The translations under genes and the position numbers were made by a program. A stretch of DNA of 64,000 nucleotides from an uncultured Lachnospiraceae bacterium. GTDB lineage: Bacteria; Bacillota; Clostridia; Lachnospirales; Lachnospiraceae. Position 1 is the stretch's first letter; every line of letters begins with the position of its first letter. The stretch lies in the NCBI GenBank assembly GCA_947588005.1, contig CANPYE010000001.1, positions 18,109 to 82,108 on the forward strand, given 5' to 3'. Shown piece by piece: positions 8,740-17,765 of this stretch. The notes under the pieces are model-generated. The model did not search any database. It saw nothing but the letters and a program-made list of their open reading frames with translations, and was not told the origin of the DNA.

Positions 8740-10203
8740 CTATTCAAATTTAAAATGAAGATCCGCCAAATCCACCGTGTCGCCTATATGAAGCTGGATC
8801 ACTTCGTTGGCCTCCAGCGCACGGCCATTGACCGCGGTTCCGTTCGTTGAGTTCAGATCTGTCAGCCAGTAGGTTTCATCACGCCGGTCGAGCCGGGCGT
8901 GAAGGCGGCTAACCGTGTCTTCCTTAAGGATATAATCCGCAAGGCTCTCCTGCTTTCCGATCAGAAATGGATAATAAGAGATCGGTATCGTCTCCGCAGT
9001 CCCCCCGATCCCGCTCAGGCGGCGTATTACTGTTCCGGACACAGCCGGACGAAGCAGAACCGTATGGGTAGCGTCCTCCGGCATCGGGGGAGACGGTTCC
9101 GGCAAATGCGCCTCTCCATACTCCCGATCCGCAAAGGAATCCGTCCGGAACGGCGGATCCGGCTCCGATTCTTCAAAGACCATCTCCCATGCCTGGGGCA
9201 TGGGCGGGTCTCCTCTGCTCCTGCTTTTGATGTCCTTATTCGTTCCCGGTTCTTCAATTGCTTCACAGCGGTCGGTTCCCCTTCCGCCGGCGGAAACACA
9301 ATTTTCGTTTCCCGCAGAAGATCTTACCGGCCGGTACAAAATACCGGCTCCGGCTCCGATCACTGCAAGCACGGCAGCGCCCCCGATCACTGCCGGACCG
9401 TAACGCACAATACCCGGCGTCCCTCTCCACATCCAAAGCGACGCGGCTGCCAGCGCCGGAAGAAATAACCAGCCCATAAGCCTCCCCGGTCCAGCTCTCA
9501 GCTCCGCCTTCCGTATCTCCGCTTTCAGCGCCGCCGTATTGCTGCGTTCTTCCGTCTCCGGGCTGTCTCCGATGGCTATACCGTTTCTTCCCTCCTCCGG
9601 GACTTCTGTATCCCCGCCCGTATACGCGCGCTCCATATCCGAATAATCTTCTTTCATCAGCCATCGAAGCAGATCATTTAATCCGTAATTATCTTTAAGG
9701 CTCTCCTGATACAGCCCATAGACCAGCATAACCGCTTCCTTATCGCGGTGATCGGTCTTCCCAAGCAGGAATTGCAGAAAACCGCTAAACTCCCGCGGAA
9801 AATCTCCTTTGCGTCCCGGCACCAGGCAAAGCCCCGGCTGAAACTCCGCAAAGTCCATATAGATCAGATCCGGATCCAGGCAAATAAGCGCTTCGTTCAA
9901 CAGATAATCTTCCATGCGCGTCAACGTCTGCGCGATCCCCAAAAGCAGCCTGCGTATCTGCGGCGCTGTAATGCCTGTCCGCTCCAGCAGGCGGGACAGA
10001 GGCTGGCGGGATGTGATCTCATAGCAGAACCATAAGCGGTCGTCCTCTCTGCGGATACAGAATTTCAAAAGTCCGTCAATCGTATTGCCGGCCAGCATCC
10101 TTGCCTCAAATTTCTGCTCCAGCTCCTCCCCGGCGGCGATCATCAGATAATTCTGTCTCAGCTCTCTCTTAAACCGAATCTCTGGATTTTTATGTTCCGT
10201 CAT
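8740..10203 (-). CDS. FHA-domain membrane protein with N-terminal DUF6382-like region
   Basis: 487 aa. Residues ~1-185 resemble the DUF6382 region found in Firmicutes FHA proteins. About residues 240-290 contain two hydrophobic stretches (LMGWLFLPALAAASLWMW and a GPAVIGGAAVLAVIGAGAG helix). The last ~90 residues form an FHA domain with FLIGKQ, VSRLHARLD and DLNSTNGTAVNG, which binds phosphothreonine peptides. The start is the ATG after AGGGAG. It overlaps the upstream small TadE-like gene by 14 bases, so it is the last gene of the Tad operon and may link pilus function to Ser/Thr phosphorylation. Confidence 0.85.
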   Translation of the reverse strand: MTEHKNPEIRFKRELRQNYLMIAAGEELEQKFEARMLAGNTIDGLLKFCIRREDDRLWFCYEITSRQPLSRLLERTGITAPQIRRLLLGIAQTLTRMEDYLLNEALICLDPDLIYMDFAEFQPGLCLVPGRKGDFPREFSGFLQFLLGKTDHRDKEAVMLVYGLYQESLKDNYGLNDLLRWLMKEDYSDMERAYTGGDTEVPEEGRNGIAIGDSPETEERSNTAALKAEIRKAELRAGPGRLMGWLFLPALAAASLWMWRGTPGIVRYGPAVIGGAAVLAVIGAGAGILYRPVRSSAGNENCVSAGGRGTDRCEAIEEPGTNKDIKSRSRGDPPMPQAWEMVFEESEPDPPFRTDSFADREYGEAHLPEPSPPMPEDATHTVLLRPAVSGTVIRRLSGIGGTAETIPISYYPFLIGKQESLADYILKEDTVSRLHARLDRRDETYWLTDLNSTNGTAVNGRALEANEVIQLHIGDTVDLADLHFKFE

Positions 10204-10615
10204 CACGCTTATCTCCCTCTGCTAAATTATCAAAAACCGTCAGCATCCGCATCCTGCTCTCCGGCTCAAAAATACCGGATTCAATCTCCTTCTGCCAGTT
10301 TTCTCCCACCGCAGTTCCATACACTTTATCACCCTTTTTCAGGACGCTGCCTCTTACAGTCTGAAAAGAAAATTCTCCCGGTGTCTCATCCTCCCGGCAG
10401 CGCACAAACTCCACCATATGATGCAGACGCATAACTCCGGTAACTTCCCTGCATTCCTTATAAGCGGTCCGGATCAGAAAAGCCAGCGACAGAAGAACGA
10501 TTGTCATAACATAAGACGCCTCCACCGTAAAGGATGCAGGACTTCCCCGAAGCAAATTCCCGCCTCTTTGCAGCAGTTTTAAGCAGCTGCCCGTTTGATT
10601 CCGGTTCCTGTCCAT
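10190..10615 (-). CDS. Small TadE-like pseudopilin
   Basis: 141 aa. One hydrophobic helix starts at about residue 28 in PASFTVEASYVMTIVL. The pattern places a Glu five residues after a small residue, as in prepilin-like substrates of A24 peptidases. The rest is soluble and presumably extracytoplasmic. GGAGG precedes the ATG. It is in the Tad operon and shares the PAS(M/F)TVEA segment with the larger TadE-like protein encoded two genes upstream. Confidence 0.75.
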   Translation of the reverse strand: MDRNRNQTGSCLKLLQRGGNLLRGSPASFTVEASYVMTIVLLSLAFLIRTAYKECREVTGVMRLHHMVEFVRCREDETPGEFSFQTVRGSVLKKGDKVYGTAVGENWQKEIESGIFEPESRMRMLTVFDNLAEGDKRDDGT

Positions 10616-10677
10616 CCGTTCTTTTCCTCCTTATATCGCACAACATCCGAGACCACACTCCGAAATAATACCTTCCC

Positions 10678-11091
10678 TCACCGGCATACAAGCCACAATC
10701 CGGGCAGCCATGCGCACGCCAGAAAAGGGATCGTTTTGTTTCTTCGATTTTCTGTCGTCATGCAGTTTCGCAGGATGACCGCCATACTCCACGCGCAGCT
10801 GCTCCCCAAAGTCAGCAAAAACAGAAGCAGCGTCTCCCCCGGGTCCAGATAACAGGCCGACAGCAGAAAGAAAAGACCGTCCCCTGCGCCCAGCGCGCCA
10901 CCGGTTACCCAGGATATCAGAAGCATTCCCGCTCCAACAGACGCGGACCCCAGGTGCATCCAGACGCCGTCCGCAATCGCGTTTCCTATACCCGGAATCA
11001 GCCATATCCAGAAAATCCGGTACGGTAATTCCCGGCTTCTCAAATCCTCCCACGCCGCAAGCGTCAGGCCCAGCAGCCAGAACCATCTCAT
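10678..11091 (-). CDS. Second prepilin-peptidase-like membrane protein (A24 family)
   Basis: 137 aa and mostly hydrophobic. AAWEDLRSRELPYRI has the form of the first catalytic Asp region (D..x..R.IP), and GALGAGDGLFFLLSA has the second catalytic GxGD-type region. This matches the short TadV/CpaA class of type IV prepilin peptidase. GGGAGG precedes the ATG, and the stop codon of the upstream TadE-like gene lies three bases before the start. It is a second A24-type gene in the same pilus locus, besides the one at 18.8 kb. Confidence 0.8.
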   Translation of the reverse strand: MRWFWLLGLTLAAWEDLRSRELPYRIFWIWLIPGIGNAIADGVWMHLGSASVGAGMLLISWVTGGALGAGDGLFFLLSACYLDPGETLLLFLLTLGSSCAWSMAVILRNCMTTENRRNKTIPFLACAWLPGLWLVCR

Positions 11092-11094
11092 CTT

Positions 11095-11991
11095 TTAACC
11101 TCCCGAGCAATACGAGCACGGCCCCAGATATTCCACTTCCGAGCGGTGCACCGCACGCACATACGCGACAATCGCGCTGCAGGTACGGCTGCTGTGATAA
11201 CTCTCTCCATACGGCATGATATAAACTGTCCCGGCTGCATGACCGCCGCAGCGGTCACATGCTTTATAACGGTGCCCGCTTTCATTCCGGTAATCCCCGA
11301 TTCGGCCGGCCGGTACCGCAGAAAGCCGGTTATACAGATAATGGCAGAAGGAACTGTTATGATAACGCGTACTGTCCTTGCCCACATAAACAATCGGATC
11401 CTCATCCGCGGTTTCTCCTTCCCCCATTTCCGATACGCCATCGATTCCGACCCACGCGCGCAGCCAGCACCGGCAGCTGCGTTTTACATTGCCCAGTCCG
11501 AATACAGAAAATGGCAGTTTCATCTGATAATTCACGATCAGATCCACGGTTTCTCCGTCCTCCAGAAGAGACGAATCCGCCAGCGACAGCCAGCGCACAG
11601 GAAGGCCGTCTGACCTCATGCGCACAGCGCCTTCCGCATAGGCAAACGCCGCGGCGCTTCCAACCCATCCGCCTTCCTCCGGCGCCAGATACGCCGTCTG
11701 ACTGATTTCTTCTCCGACAGACATAACGATCGCCTGCATCTGCCGTTCCACATCCAGAATCCGAAAGGGCATCATAAGGAGAACTCCCGCAAATAGAAAC
11801 AGCGGCAGTACCAGCGCGGCTTCCACCGTCATACTGGCAGGGGCAGAAAGGAATGCCCTTTTTCTGTTCCGTCTCATTTTCGAAGGGATTCGTACCTGGA
11901 GAGCTGCTATTTTATTTAAATAGCAATGCAAAATTACATTTATGGCAGGAAAGGGAGAACGATCCTGCATATATTCACAGAAAAAGGACAT
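11095..11991 (-). CDS. TadE/TadF-like pilus assembly protein
   Basis: 298 aa from the start with a strong AGGAGG site at 11991. A later in-frame ATG at 11877 would give 260 aa but has no good site. A hydrophobic helix with ASMTVEAALVLPLFLFAG lies near residue 53, which is further from the N-terminus than usual if the long start is right. The soluble C-terminal half is cysteine-rich (CDRCGGHA, GPCSYCSGG and others) and could bind metal or form disulfides outside the cell. It is operonic with the peptidase downstream and the DUF5702 gene upstream. Confidence 0.75.
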   Translation of the reverse strand: MSFFCEYMQDRSPFPAINVILHCYLNKIAALQVRIPSKMRRNRKRAFLSAPASMTVEAALVLPLFLFAGVLLMMPFRILDVERQMQAIVMSVGEEISQTAYLAPEEGGWVGSAAAFAYAEGAVRMRSDGLPVRWLSLADSSLLEDGETVDLIVNYQMKLPFSVFGLGNVKRSCRCWLRAWVGIDGVSEMGEGETADEDPIVYVGKDSTRYHNSSFCHYLYNRLSAVPAGRIGDYRNESGHRYKACDRCGGHAAGTVYIMPYGESYHSSRTCSAIVAYVRAVHRSEVEYLGPCSYCSGG

Positions 11992-12019
11992 TCTTTTCTA
12001 CCTCCTCTCTTATCTGATT

Positions 12020-13996
12020 TTAATAAGCCCGTTCCGCAGGCGCTTCCAACGGGTATGCACCCGCTTTTCCGGTATATTTTTCCACAATTGGAAGAGCGAA
12101 AAATACATGTTTTCCACTGGCCCTTCCGGTTATCCCCAGCCGGTATGCGCATTTATCTATAGAAAAGCCTTCCTCCTGCCGTTTAAGATTCATCTCCATC
12201 ATGTCCAGGATCCGCATCTGCAGATCCTGATGATCTGTCAGAAAAAGCAGCAGTTTCAGGTAAGTTTCATAGGCGCAGCCTTTTTCACTTTCCGTCCGTC
12301 CGGGAGAGGCCCCCTCTTTCCCCATCTTCAAAAGCCCTTCCAGCGAAAGCTTCCAATCCTCCCGGTTCTTCCATAATGGTACTCTGCCCCCAGCGTACAG
12401 TGTCCGCAGATCCGCAACGGCTTCTCCCATTGCCCATACGCACATGATAAAGCATGCCGTTATCTCCACCAGAGGCGCCAGCCCGGTTACCCCCACGATG
12501 CCTGCCGCCATCCCTCTCGCTTCATCGCGTTTGGCCGGGTCGGACAAAATATGAATCAGATTCAGTCCCTGCCGTATCAGAAGCAGCTGCGTCATCGTCT
12601 CCTGAAGATTATCCCGGTCGCTTTGCTTTCCCTGAAGCAGGTATTCCAGCTCATACTGCACCTGCTTCTTCTCCTCACTTACGGCATTTGTAAAAAAATG
12701 CCCGCAGTATTCATGGAGCAGCACCCGTTCCACCGGCCCGGGCGCCTGAACGCTCCGGCCTGCCGCGCGATGGGATGGAAGCGCTCCTGCCGCGATTACT
12801 CCCGCCGATACCTGCATATCCGCCGGAAGCACCAGCTCCAAAAGGCTGTTCTGCGCAAGCTTCTTTACCTGCTCCAATAACCCCTTCTTCTCCGTATCGC
12901 CCTCGCTGTACTCCAGCTTCAAGCCGCTCCGTTTATATCCGCTCCAGTGTTCGGCCGCGGCGGCAAGCGACAGCTCCGCGTCCATAGCCGCCGTCTGCCC
13001 GCCGCCTTCCGTCGTTTTCACCGTCTGCCCGTCGCCTTCCTCTGCCGCCTTTTCCGCCCGCCTGGCAGCCTGTCTTGCTTCCTCCCAGGCGATTTCCGCG
13101 TCACGGACGAGCCCCTCCGTCTGTTTAAGCCTTTCCAGATTCTCCTTCCCCGTCTCAAGCTGCGTCAGAATTTCCCGCCTTCTGACGCCATCGGCGTCTG
13201 TATAATCATGATACGGATTCATCTGTTCTTCGAAAAGCGCCGCCCGATCCCCCTGCCAGCTTTCCGCGGCTTCCGTCAGCGTTCTTTCCGTATCCGCAAG
13301 CTTCTCCGCAAGCCTTTCCGCCTGCCTCTCATAATTCGCAGCAAGCCCGTCCATCCGCCCTGCTTCCTTACGAAAATCAGATGCGCCGGCCCGAAATCCC
13401 GCCGCGTCGTTGGCTGCCAGCCTGGATGCAATCTCCGCCGCGTATTCCTCCTGACGGCTCACACAATCGACAAGCTTCTCTACCGCCTGCTCCAGCTTCT
13501 GCACTTCCGCAGTCTGCGCGTCGTAAGCCTCCGTCAGTCCTCCGGCGGCGGCCGCCTCGCTGATATCCCGAAGAAATTGTCCGCCGTCGTCCGGCGAAAG
13601 CTCCAGATTTCCCCACACGCCGAACCTCATATAATCCACGATCTCCTGCGCCAGATAATCGCCTCCCTGATCCGCAATGCCTGTCCATTCCGTAATTTCC
13701 ACGCTTTTCAGCTCCATCGGGTACCAGTTTTCCACCTCCAGATATTTCTCTGTATAAGACCGCAGCTGATCCGCGGCAGCCTGCCGGGACTCGCAGGGGA
13801 GCCCCAGCACCCGGTACTGCTGCCACAGCCGCCTGTGATAGCGGCTAAACAGACTGTCAAGCGCGCCGCCCACAGCGGTCTGAAAATAATACCTCGACCC
13901 GGCCGTCCTGACCGATTCCGCCATCACGCAGAGAAGAGCGGCCACACACAGAATACACAAACTTAAAAACACCGTGATCTCTCCTCTGTTCTTCAT
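12020..13996 (-). CDS. DUF5702/TadG-like pilus-associated protein
   Basis: 658 aa from the ATG at 13996 (GGGGAG ten bases upstream). The N-terminus MKNRGEITVFLSLCILC is a charged stub plus a hydrophobic helix, typical of DUF5702 proteins found in Firmicutes tad clusters. Residues ~150-330 are Ala/Glu/Gln/Arg-rich and likely coiled-coil. Near the C-terminus another hydrophobic region appears (GIVGVTGLAPLVEITACFI). It probably sits in the envelope as a minor pilus or anchoring component. Confidence 0.75.
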   Translation of the reverse strand: MKNRGEITVFLSLCILCVAALLCVMAESVRTAGSRYYFQTAVGGALDSLFSRYHRRLWQQYRVLGLPCESRQAAADQLRSYTEKYLEVENWYPMELKSVEITEWTGIADQGGDYLAQEIVDYMRFGVWGNLELSPDDGGQFLRDISEAAAAGGLTEAYDAQTAEVQKLEQAVEKLVDCVSRQEEYAAEIASRLAANDAAGFRAGASDFRKEAGRMDGLAANYERQAERLAEKLADTERTLTEAAESWQGDRAALFEEQMNPYHDYTDADGVRRREILTQLETGKENLERLKQTEGLVRDAEIAWEEARQAARRAEKAAEEGDGQTVKTTEGGGQTAAMDAELSLAAAAEHWSGYKRSGLKLEYSEGDTEKKGLLEQVKKLAQNSLLELVLPADMQVSAGVIAAGALPSHRAAGRSVQAPGPVERVLLHEYCGHFFTNAVSEEKKQVQYELEYLLQGKQSDRDNLQETMTQLLLIRQGLNLIHILSDPAKRDEARGMAAGIVGVTGLAPLVEITACFIMCVWAMGEAVADLRTLYAGGRVPLWKNREDWKLSLEGLLKMGKEGASPGRTESEKGCAYETYLKLLLFLTDHQDLQMRILDMMEMNLKRQEEGFSIDKCAYRLGITGRASGKHVFFALPIVEKYTGKAGAYPLEAPAERAY

Positions 13997-14112
13997 CCTT
14001 CCAGTGCTCTCCCCTCTCTTTGCATATCCGTCCGCCGCTTCCCGGCTGTCCGCTCCAGCCTTCTCCCCGGACCGGATCACCCTTTACAATCTTTCTCCAC
14101 CGCTTAATACGA

Positions 14113-14292
14113 TCAGTATACTTCTTTCGCAGAACTGTTGATCTGCTTAAAAATAGATTCCAGAAGCGTTGTGATCTGCTTTTTGAATATAATGACCAGC
14201 CCGATTAAAACTACAAGGATCAGAACGATCTCAATTGTCCCAAGTCCGCTCTCATCTTTCATAAACTCTTTATATTCGTCCCATAATCTCAT
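14113..14292 (-). CDS. Flp-type major pilin
   Basis: 59 aa. A short leader is followed by DESGLGTIEIVLILVVLIG. The Glu is the fifth residue after Gly, the class III prepilin processing pattern, and cleavage after that Gly would leave a mature pilin of about 44 residues with one hydrophobic helix. The start at 14292 is set by GGAGG a few bases upstream; the frame continues open further upstream, but those starts overlap TadC. Flp pilins polymerise into the Tad pilus fibre. Confidence 0.85.
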   Translation of the reverse strand: MRLWDEYKEFMKDESGLGTIEIVLILVVLIGLVIIFKKQITTLLESIFKQINSSAKEVY

Positions 14293-14345
14293 TATCTTCT
14301 CCTCCTGTTTCCGTTCCTTTTCTATTCTGAATCGCAGTTCTTTTC

Positions 14346-15569
14346 TTACTGCATCGACAGCATCGCCGGAACCATAATGATCACCATCACGACCAGAAGC
14401 AGCAGCATAAGCGGCAGCATCAGTTTCGTCCCGGCTTCTTCGCCAAGCCTTCTGGCTATGGTTTTTTGTTGTTCCCACGCGGACTCCATCTCCTGATGCA
14501 GAAGCTGCGTCAGGTTCTTCGTTCCAGTCCGCCTGTTCTGTTCCAGAAGACTGCTCAGCTTCAGATATTGCTGCAGGCCGCACCTCCTGCCGAACTGTGC
14601 AATCGCCTGTCCTTCCGGAACTCCGCACTGCATCTGCGACTGGGCATCTGCCATCTCCTCATAGGCCGGCCGTTCGGATACACGTCCCTCCTGCCGGCGT
14701 TTTTCATAACTCTGCACGATTCGTTCCCATGCACGCGGTACCGTAAGCCCCGCTCCGACAAACACCATCAGCTGATATACCACATCCGCGTAATCGATCT
14801 GCAGCTGCTGCCGGCGTCTTTTTTTTTCGTCTTCTCCCCTGCTTTTGTCGCGGGCATAGAAGAGCACCGCCAGCAGGATCCCGAGAAACGGGATCGCTTC
14901 ATAACCGCCATTCTCCTGATAATACCGCAGTCTCCGCCCTTCATAGGTCTCCGGCAGTTTTACCGCCGTTTCCGTCAGGGTTGTCTCGCTCTCCCTTTGG
15001 ATCGCCTCTCCAACGGCTGCTGCCAGCCGTTCCGCCTGCGTGAGCGTCCTGGGATATACCGTCACTGCCAAAGCCCGTTCCGCCTGATGCACTCCGTCGC
15101 TCAGCTTCACCGTCAGCCAGACAGACGCGCCTTCTTCCGGACAGTCCGTATCCTGAACCGTCCCATAAGAGTCCAGTATCTCCGGCGCGTCGCTGTACCA
15201 TTCCGCAGTAATGCCGCCATCAAATGAATCCGGCAGCGCAAGATCCGTCTCTACCCGTGACAGACTCTCGTTCTCTCCGCGGATCCGGTCCGGAAGCGTA
15301 TCCAGAATCCCCCCAAATATCCTTTCCGCCTCCGCATCCGTATACTGGCGCGCCGGAATGTCCACCTGACAGGCGAGCGGCTCGTCCGCTAATCCTTCCA
15401 CCATAAACTCATACGTCGTCGTCCCCTCCCCATACTCTCCCCGCTCCAGATATCCCCCGGATACGTCGTCAGCCGCTGCCAGGCCGCTGACGATCACGCC
15501 ATAGAGCAGGAACCCACCCGCAACGCATAGAATCTGTACCTTCCATTTTCTCCAAAGCTTCGCTGCCTT
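14346..15569 (-). CDS. TadC-like pilus inner-membrane platform protein with extra N-terminal domain
   Basis: 407 aa. The C-terminal ~200 residues match a T2SSF/TadC-type platform protein: YADVVYQLMVFVGAGLTVPR, GRRCGLQQYLKLSSLLEQN, and a final hydrophobic helix (LMLPLMLLLLVVMVIIMVP). Unusually, the N-terminus has a membrane helix (VQILCVAGGFLLYGVIVSGL) followed by about 190 extracytoplasmic residues before a second helix. Start chosen at the ATG with GGGGAG seven bases upstream. Confidence 0.8.
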   Translation of the reverse strand, partial: KAAKLWRKWKVQILCVAGGFLLYGVIVSGLAAADDVSGGYLERGEYGEGTTTYEFMVEGLADEPLACQVDIPARQYTDAEAERIFGGILDTLPDRIRGENESLSRVETDLALPDSFDGGITAEWYSDAPEILDSYGTVQDTDCPEEGASVWLTVKLSDGVHQAERALAVTVYPRTLTQAERLAAAVGEAIQRESETTLTETAVKLPETYEGRRLRYYQENGGYEAIPFLGILLAVLFYARDKSRGEDEKKRRRQQLQIDYADVVYQLMVFVGAGLTVPRAWERIVQSYEKRRQEGRVSERPAYEEMADAQSQMQCGVPEGQAIAQFGRRCGLQQYLKLSSLLEQNRRTGTKNLTQLLHQEMESAWEQQKTIARRLGEEAGTKLMLPLMLLLLVVMVIIMVPAMLSMQ

Positions 15570-15590
15570 CATGTTCCATCTCCCCAATCT

Positions 15591-15690
15591 TAAGCATTTT
15601 TCGCCGGCCGCTTCGTTTCCCCCTATATTCAAGCGATTTCCCGCCGGCCTCTCCGCGTTCCCCCTATACTCAAGCGGTTTCCCGCCGGCC
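15591..15690. repeat. 41-bp tandem repeat between tadC and tadB
   Basis: Two copies of a 33-base unit (TTCCCCCTATA.TCAAGCG then TTTCCCGCCGGCC) at 15617-15649 and 15658-15690 repeat with a 41-base period, and a partial third copy precedes them. It fills the gap between the tadB stop and the tadC start. Confidence 0.8.
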
Positions 15691-15703
15691 GCCGGTCATG
15701 CCC

Positions 15704-16426
15704 CTACGCCACCGAAATATCCAGAATCCGCTTTGCCAGCCGGCAGGCCAGCAGATACACGGCCAGACATGCCGTCATGATCAGCCTTCCGAACGCCGTC
15801 GTATACATCATGTCAAAGAAGCCGGGCGAAGTGCCGTCAATATAAATGATCATCAGAAACGGCATGGCATTCATCACCTTCTGTTCAAACTGTTTCGATG
15901 TCGTCAGCGTCCGTATCTCCTCCTTAACGGCAAACCGGTCGTCCATGACCTGCACCGTATGAGCGATGACCGGCACCAGCTGTCCCCCGCTTCTCTTGGC
16001 GATCTGGAAAATCCTCGCAAAATTCTCAATCTCCTGCAGCCCGCTGCGCCCGGCGAAATCATTCATCAGCTCCTCCACCGGCCGGTTCATCTTCATCTGC
16101 CGGACCATATTGGACAGCTCCCGGCACATCATTGCGCCGGATCCGTACATCAGCTCCATCTCTCTTTCCGCGGACGCGATGGCGTTCTCCACGGACAGCC
16201 CTGCGTTCAGCGATGTGGAAATGATCTGGATCGCCTCTTTGAACTGGATCTCCAGCTGCCTCAGCCGCTTTTCCTGCCGGATCTCCCGCATATAGGGCGG
16301 CATGTACACGAAGGCCGGAACAAGCAGCAGAAAAAATATGATCCAACTCCGGTAAAAGGCATACGATACAAGCCCGGCGAGTCCCGCTCCCGCTGCCAAT
16401 GCTTCCGCCCATTCCAGCGCGTTCAT
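15704..16426 (-). CDS. TadB-like pilus inner-membrane platform protein
   Basis: About 240 aa from the Met at 16426. It has T2SSF features (ISTSLNAGLSVENAIASAER, KRSGGQLVPVIAHT) and hydrophobic helices at both ends. With TadC it forms the membrane platform worked by TadA. The start is uncertain: the frame remains open to 16615, but earlier starts overlap the tadA coding region by more than 100 bases. None has a good ribosome binding site, so translation may be coupled to tadA. Confidence 0.8.
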   Translation of the reverse strand: MNALEWAEALAAGAGLAGLVSYAFYRSWIIFFLLLVPAFVYMPPYMREIRQEKRLRQLEIQFKEAIQIISTSLNAGLSVENAIASAEREMELMYGSGAMMCRELSNMVRQMKMNRPVEELMNDFAGRSGLQEIENFARIFQIAKRSGGQLVPVIAHTVQVMDDRFAVKEEIRTLTTSKQFEQKVMNAMPFLMIIYIDGTSPGFFDMMYTTAFGRLIMTACLAVYLLACRLAKRILDISVA

Positions 16427-16502
16427 TTGATACCGACTGTAGTCGGCGGCGCCGCTCGTCCCGCCTTTCTTCTCTGGCGCTCCGGCGTAATCATCCCTCG
16501 CG

Positions 16503-17765
16503 TCATTCCTCCCCTGCGTCCTGCAGTTTCCGCCGGTTTTCAAGTTCCCCGCATTTCTTAAGCTCCCCGTCTTCAAACTGATAGAGTGTATGGAGCCCGA
16601 TCTCGCCATCCTCATACCCCTTCACCTCCACGATCCACAGAACCTTTCGGCTTTTATCCTTGATCCGCCCCAAATGGATCAAAATATCCAGCGCCGACGC
16701 GATCTGACTGCGGATAGCCGTCAGAGGCAGATTCGCGCCCATAAGCACCATCGTCTCCAGGCGGGCCAGCATGTCCCGCGGACTGTTCCCATGCGCGCTT
16801 GAAATTCCTCCATCGTGACCGGTGTTATACGAACTAAGGAGCTCAAGCGCCTCTTTTCCTCTTACTTCCCCCACAATGATCCTGCTGGGATTCATCCGCA
16901 GCGACGCCCGGATCAGATCCCCGATGCCGATAGCCCCTTCCCCCTGGGAATTAGCCGCGCGGGTCTCCATCCGCACCAGATTCTGCACATGCTGTATCTG
17001 CAGCTCCGCCGAATCTTCAATGGTGACCACTCTCTCATCCTCCGGTATGTACGCTGACAGGGCATTCAGAAATGTTGTTTTTCCGGAGTTCGTTCCGCCG
17101 CTTACAAAAATGTTGTATCCCGCACGCACCAGCTTCTTTAAAAACTCCGCCGCTTCCCGGCTCAGTGTGCCGCTTTCGACCATCATATCCATGGTAATGA
17201 CCCGCGGGAACTTCCGGATGGTCATGACCGGTCCGTCCAGGGATACGGGCGGCAGCACCACATGGACGCGGGATCCGTCCTCCAGCCTGGCATCCGCGAT
17301 CGGAGAAGCCACATTCACCACCCGGTTGACACGGCTGACTACCTGTTGAATCATGTCCTCCAGCTGCTCATCTGATTCAAACCCGTAATCCCACCGGTGC
17401 ATCAGACCCTTTTCCTCCACGAAAATATTCTCCCGGCCATTGATCATTACCTCCGTGATATCCGGATTATCCATGACCTGCTGCAGCACATCCAGCCTGC
17501 GAAACGAATTGAACAAAGATGTCCGCAGCTGCAGCCGTTCCTTTAAAGGCAGGTATTCCCGCTCCGCCAGTTCCATGATATGCCTGTCGATCACCTCGCA
17601 GAGTTCGCTGTCGTTTATCTGCCTGACGCCGTTTATTTCCTCCCGGATCGCTTCTCTGAGCCTTTGCCGGATTCCTTTTTCCGGCCGTGCGGCGTCTTGC
17701 TGCGCGGGTTCCGCCTTTCCTTCCGAAACCGGCTCTCTCATGCTTCCATGCTTCCAGACGCTCAT
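16503..17765 (-). CDS. tadA: TadA/CpaF-type pilus assembly ATPase
   Basis: 420 aa secretion ATPase that powers Flp pilus assembly at the inner membrane. Walker A is GGTNSGKTTF and Walker B region is RIIVGEVRGKEAL. The Asp-box region reads VVTIEDSAELQI, and HGNSPRDMLARLE is typical of the CpaF branch. The start at 17765 overlaps the tadZ stop as ATGA, with AAGGAGAG eight bases upstream. Confidence 0.92.
   Translation of the reverse strand: MSVWKHGSMREPVSEGKAEPAQQDAARPEKGIRQRLREAIREEINGVRQINDSELCEVIDRHIMELAEREYLPLKERLQLRTSLFNSFRRLDVLQQVMDNPDITEVMINGRENIFVEEKGLMHRWDYGFESDEQLEDMIQQVVSRVNRVVNVASPIADARLEDGSRVHVVLPPVSLDGPVMTIRKFPRVITMDMMVESGTLSREAAEFLKKLVRAGYNIFVSGGTNSGKTTFLNALSAYIPEDERVVTIEDSAELQIQHVQNLVRMETRAANSQGEGAIGIGDLIRASLRMNPSRIIVGEVRGKEALELLSSYNTGHDGGISSAHGNSPRDMLARLETMVLMGANLPLTAIRSQIASALDILIHLGRIKDKSRKVLWIVEVKGYEDGEIGLHTLYQFEDGELKKCGELENRRKLQDAGEE

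Noticed and set aside
12947-13966. 339-codon plus-strand frame opposite the DUF5702 gene
   Set aside because: Opposite a well-supported gene with membrane helix and operon position; low-complexity basic composition.
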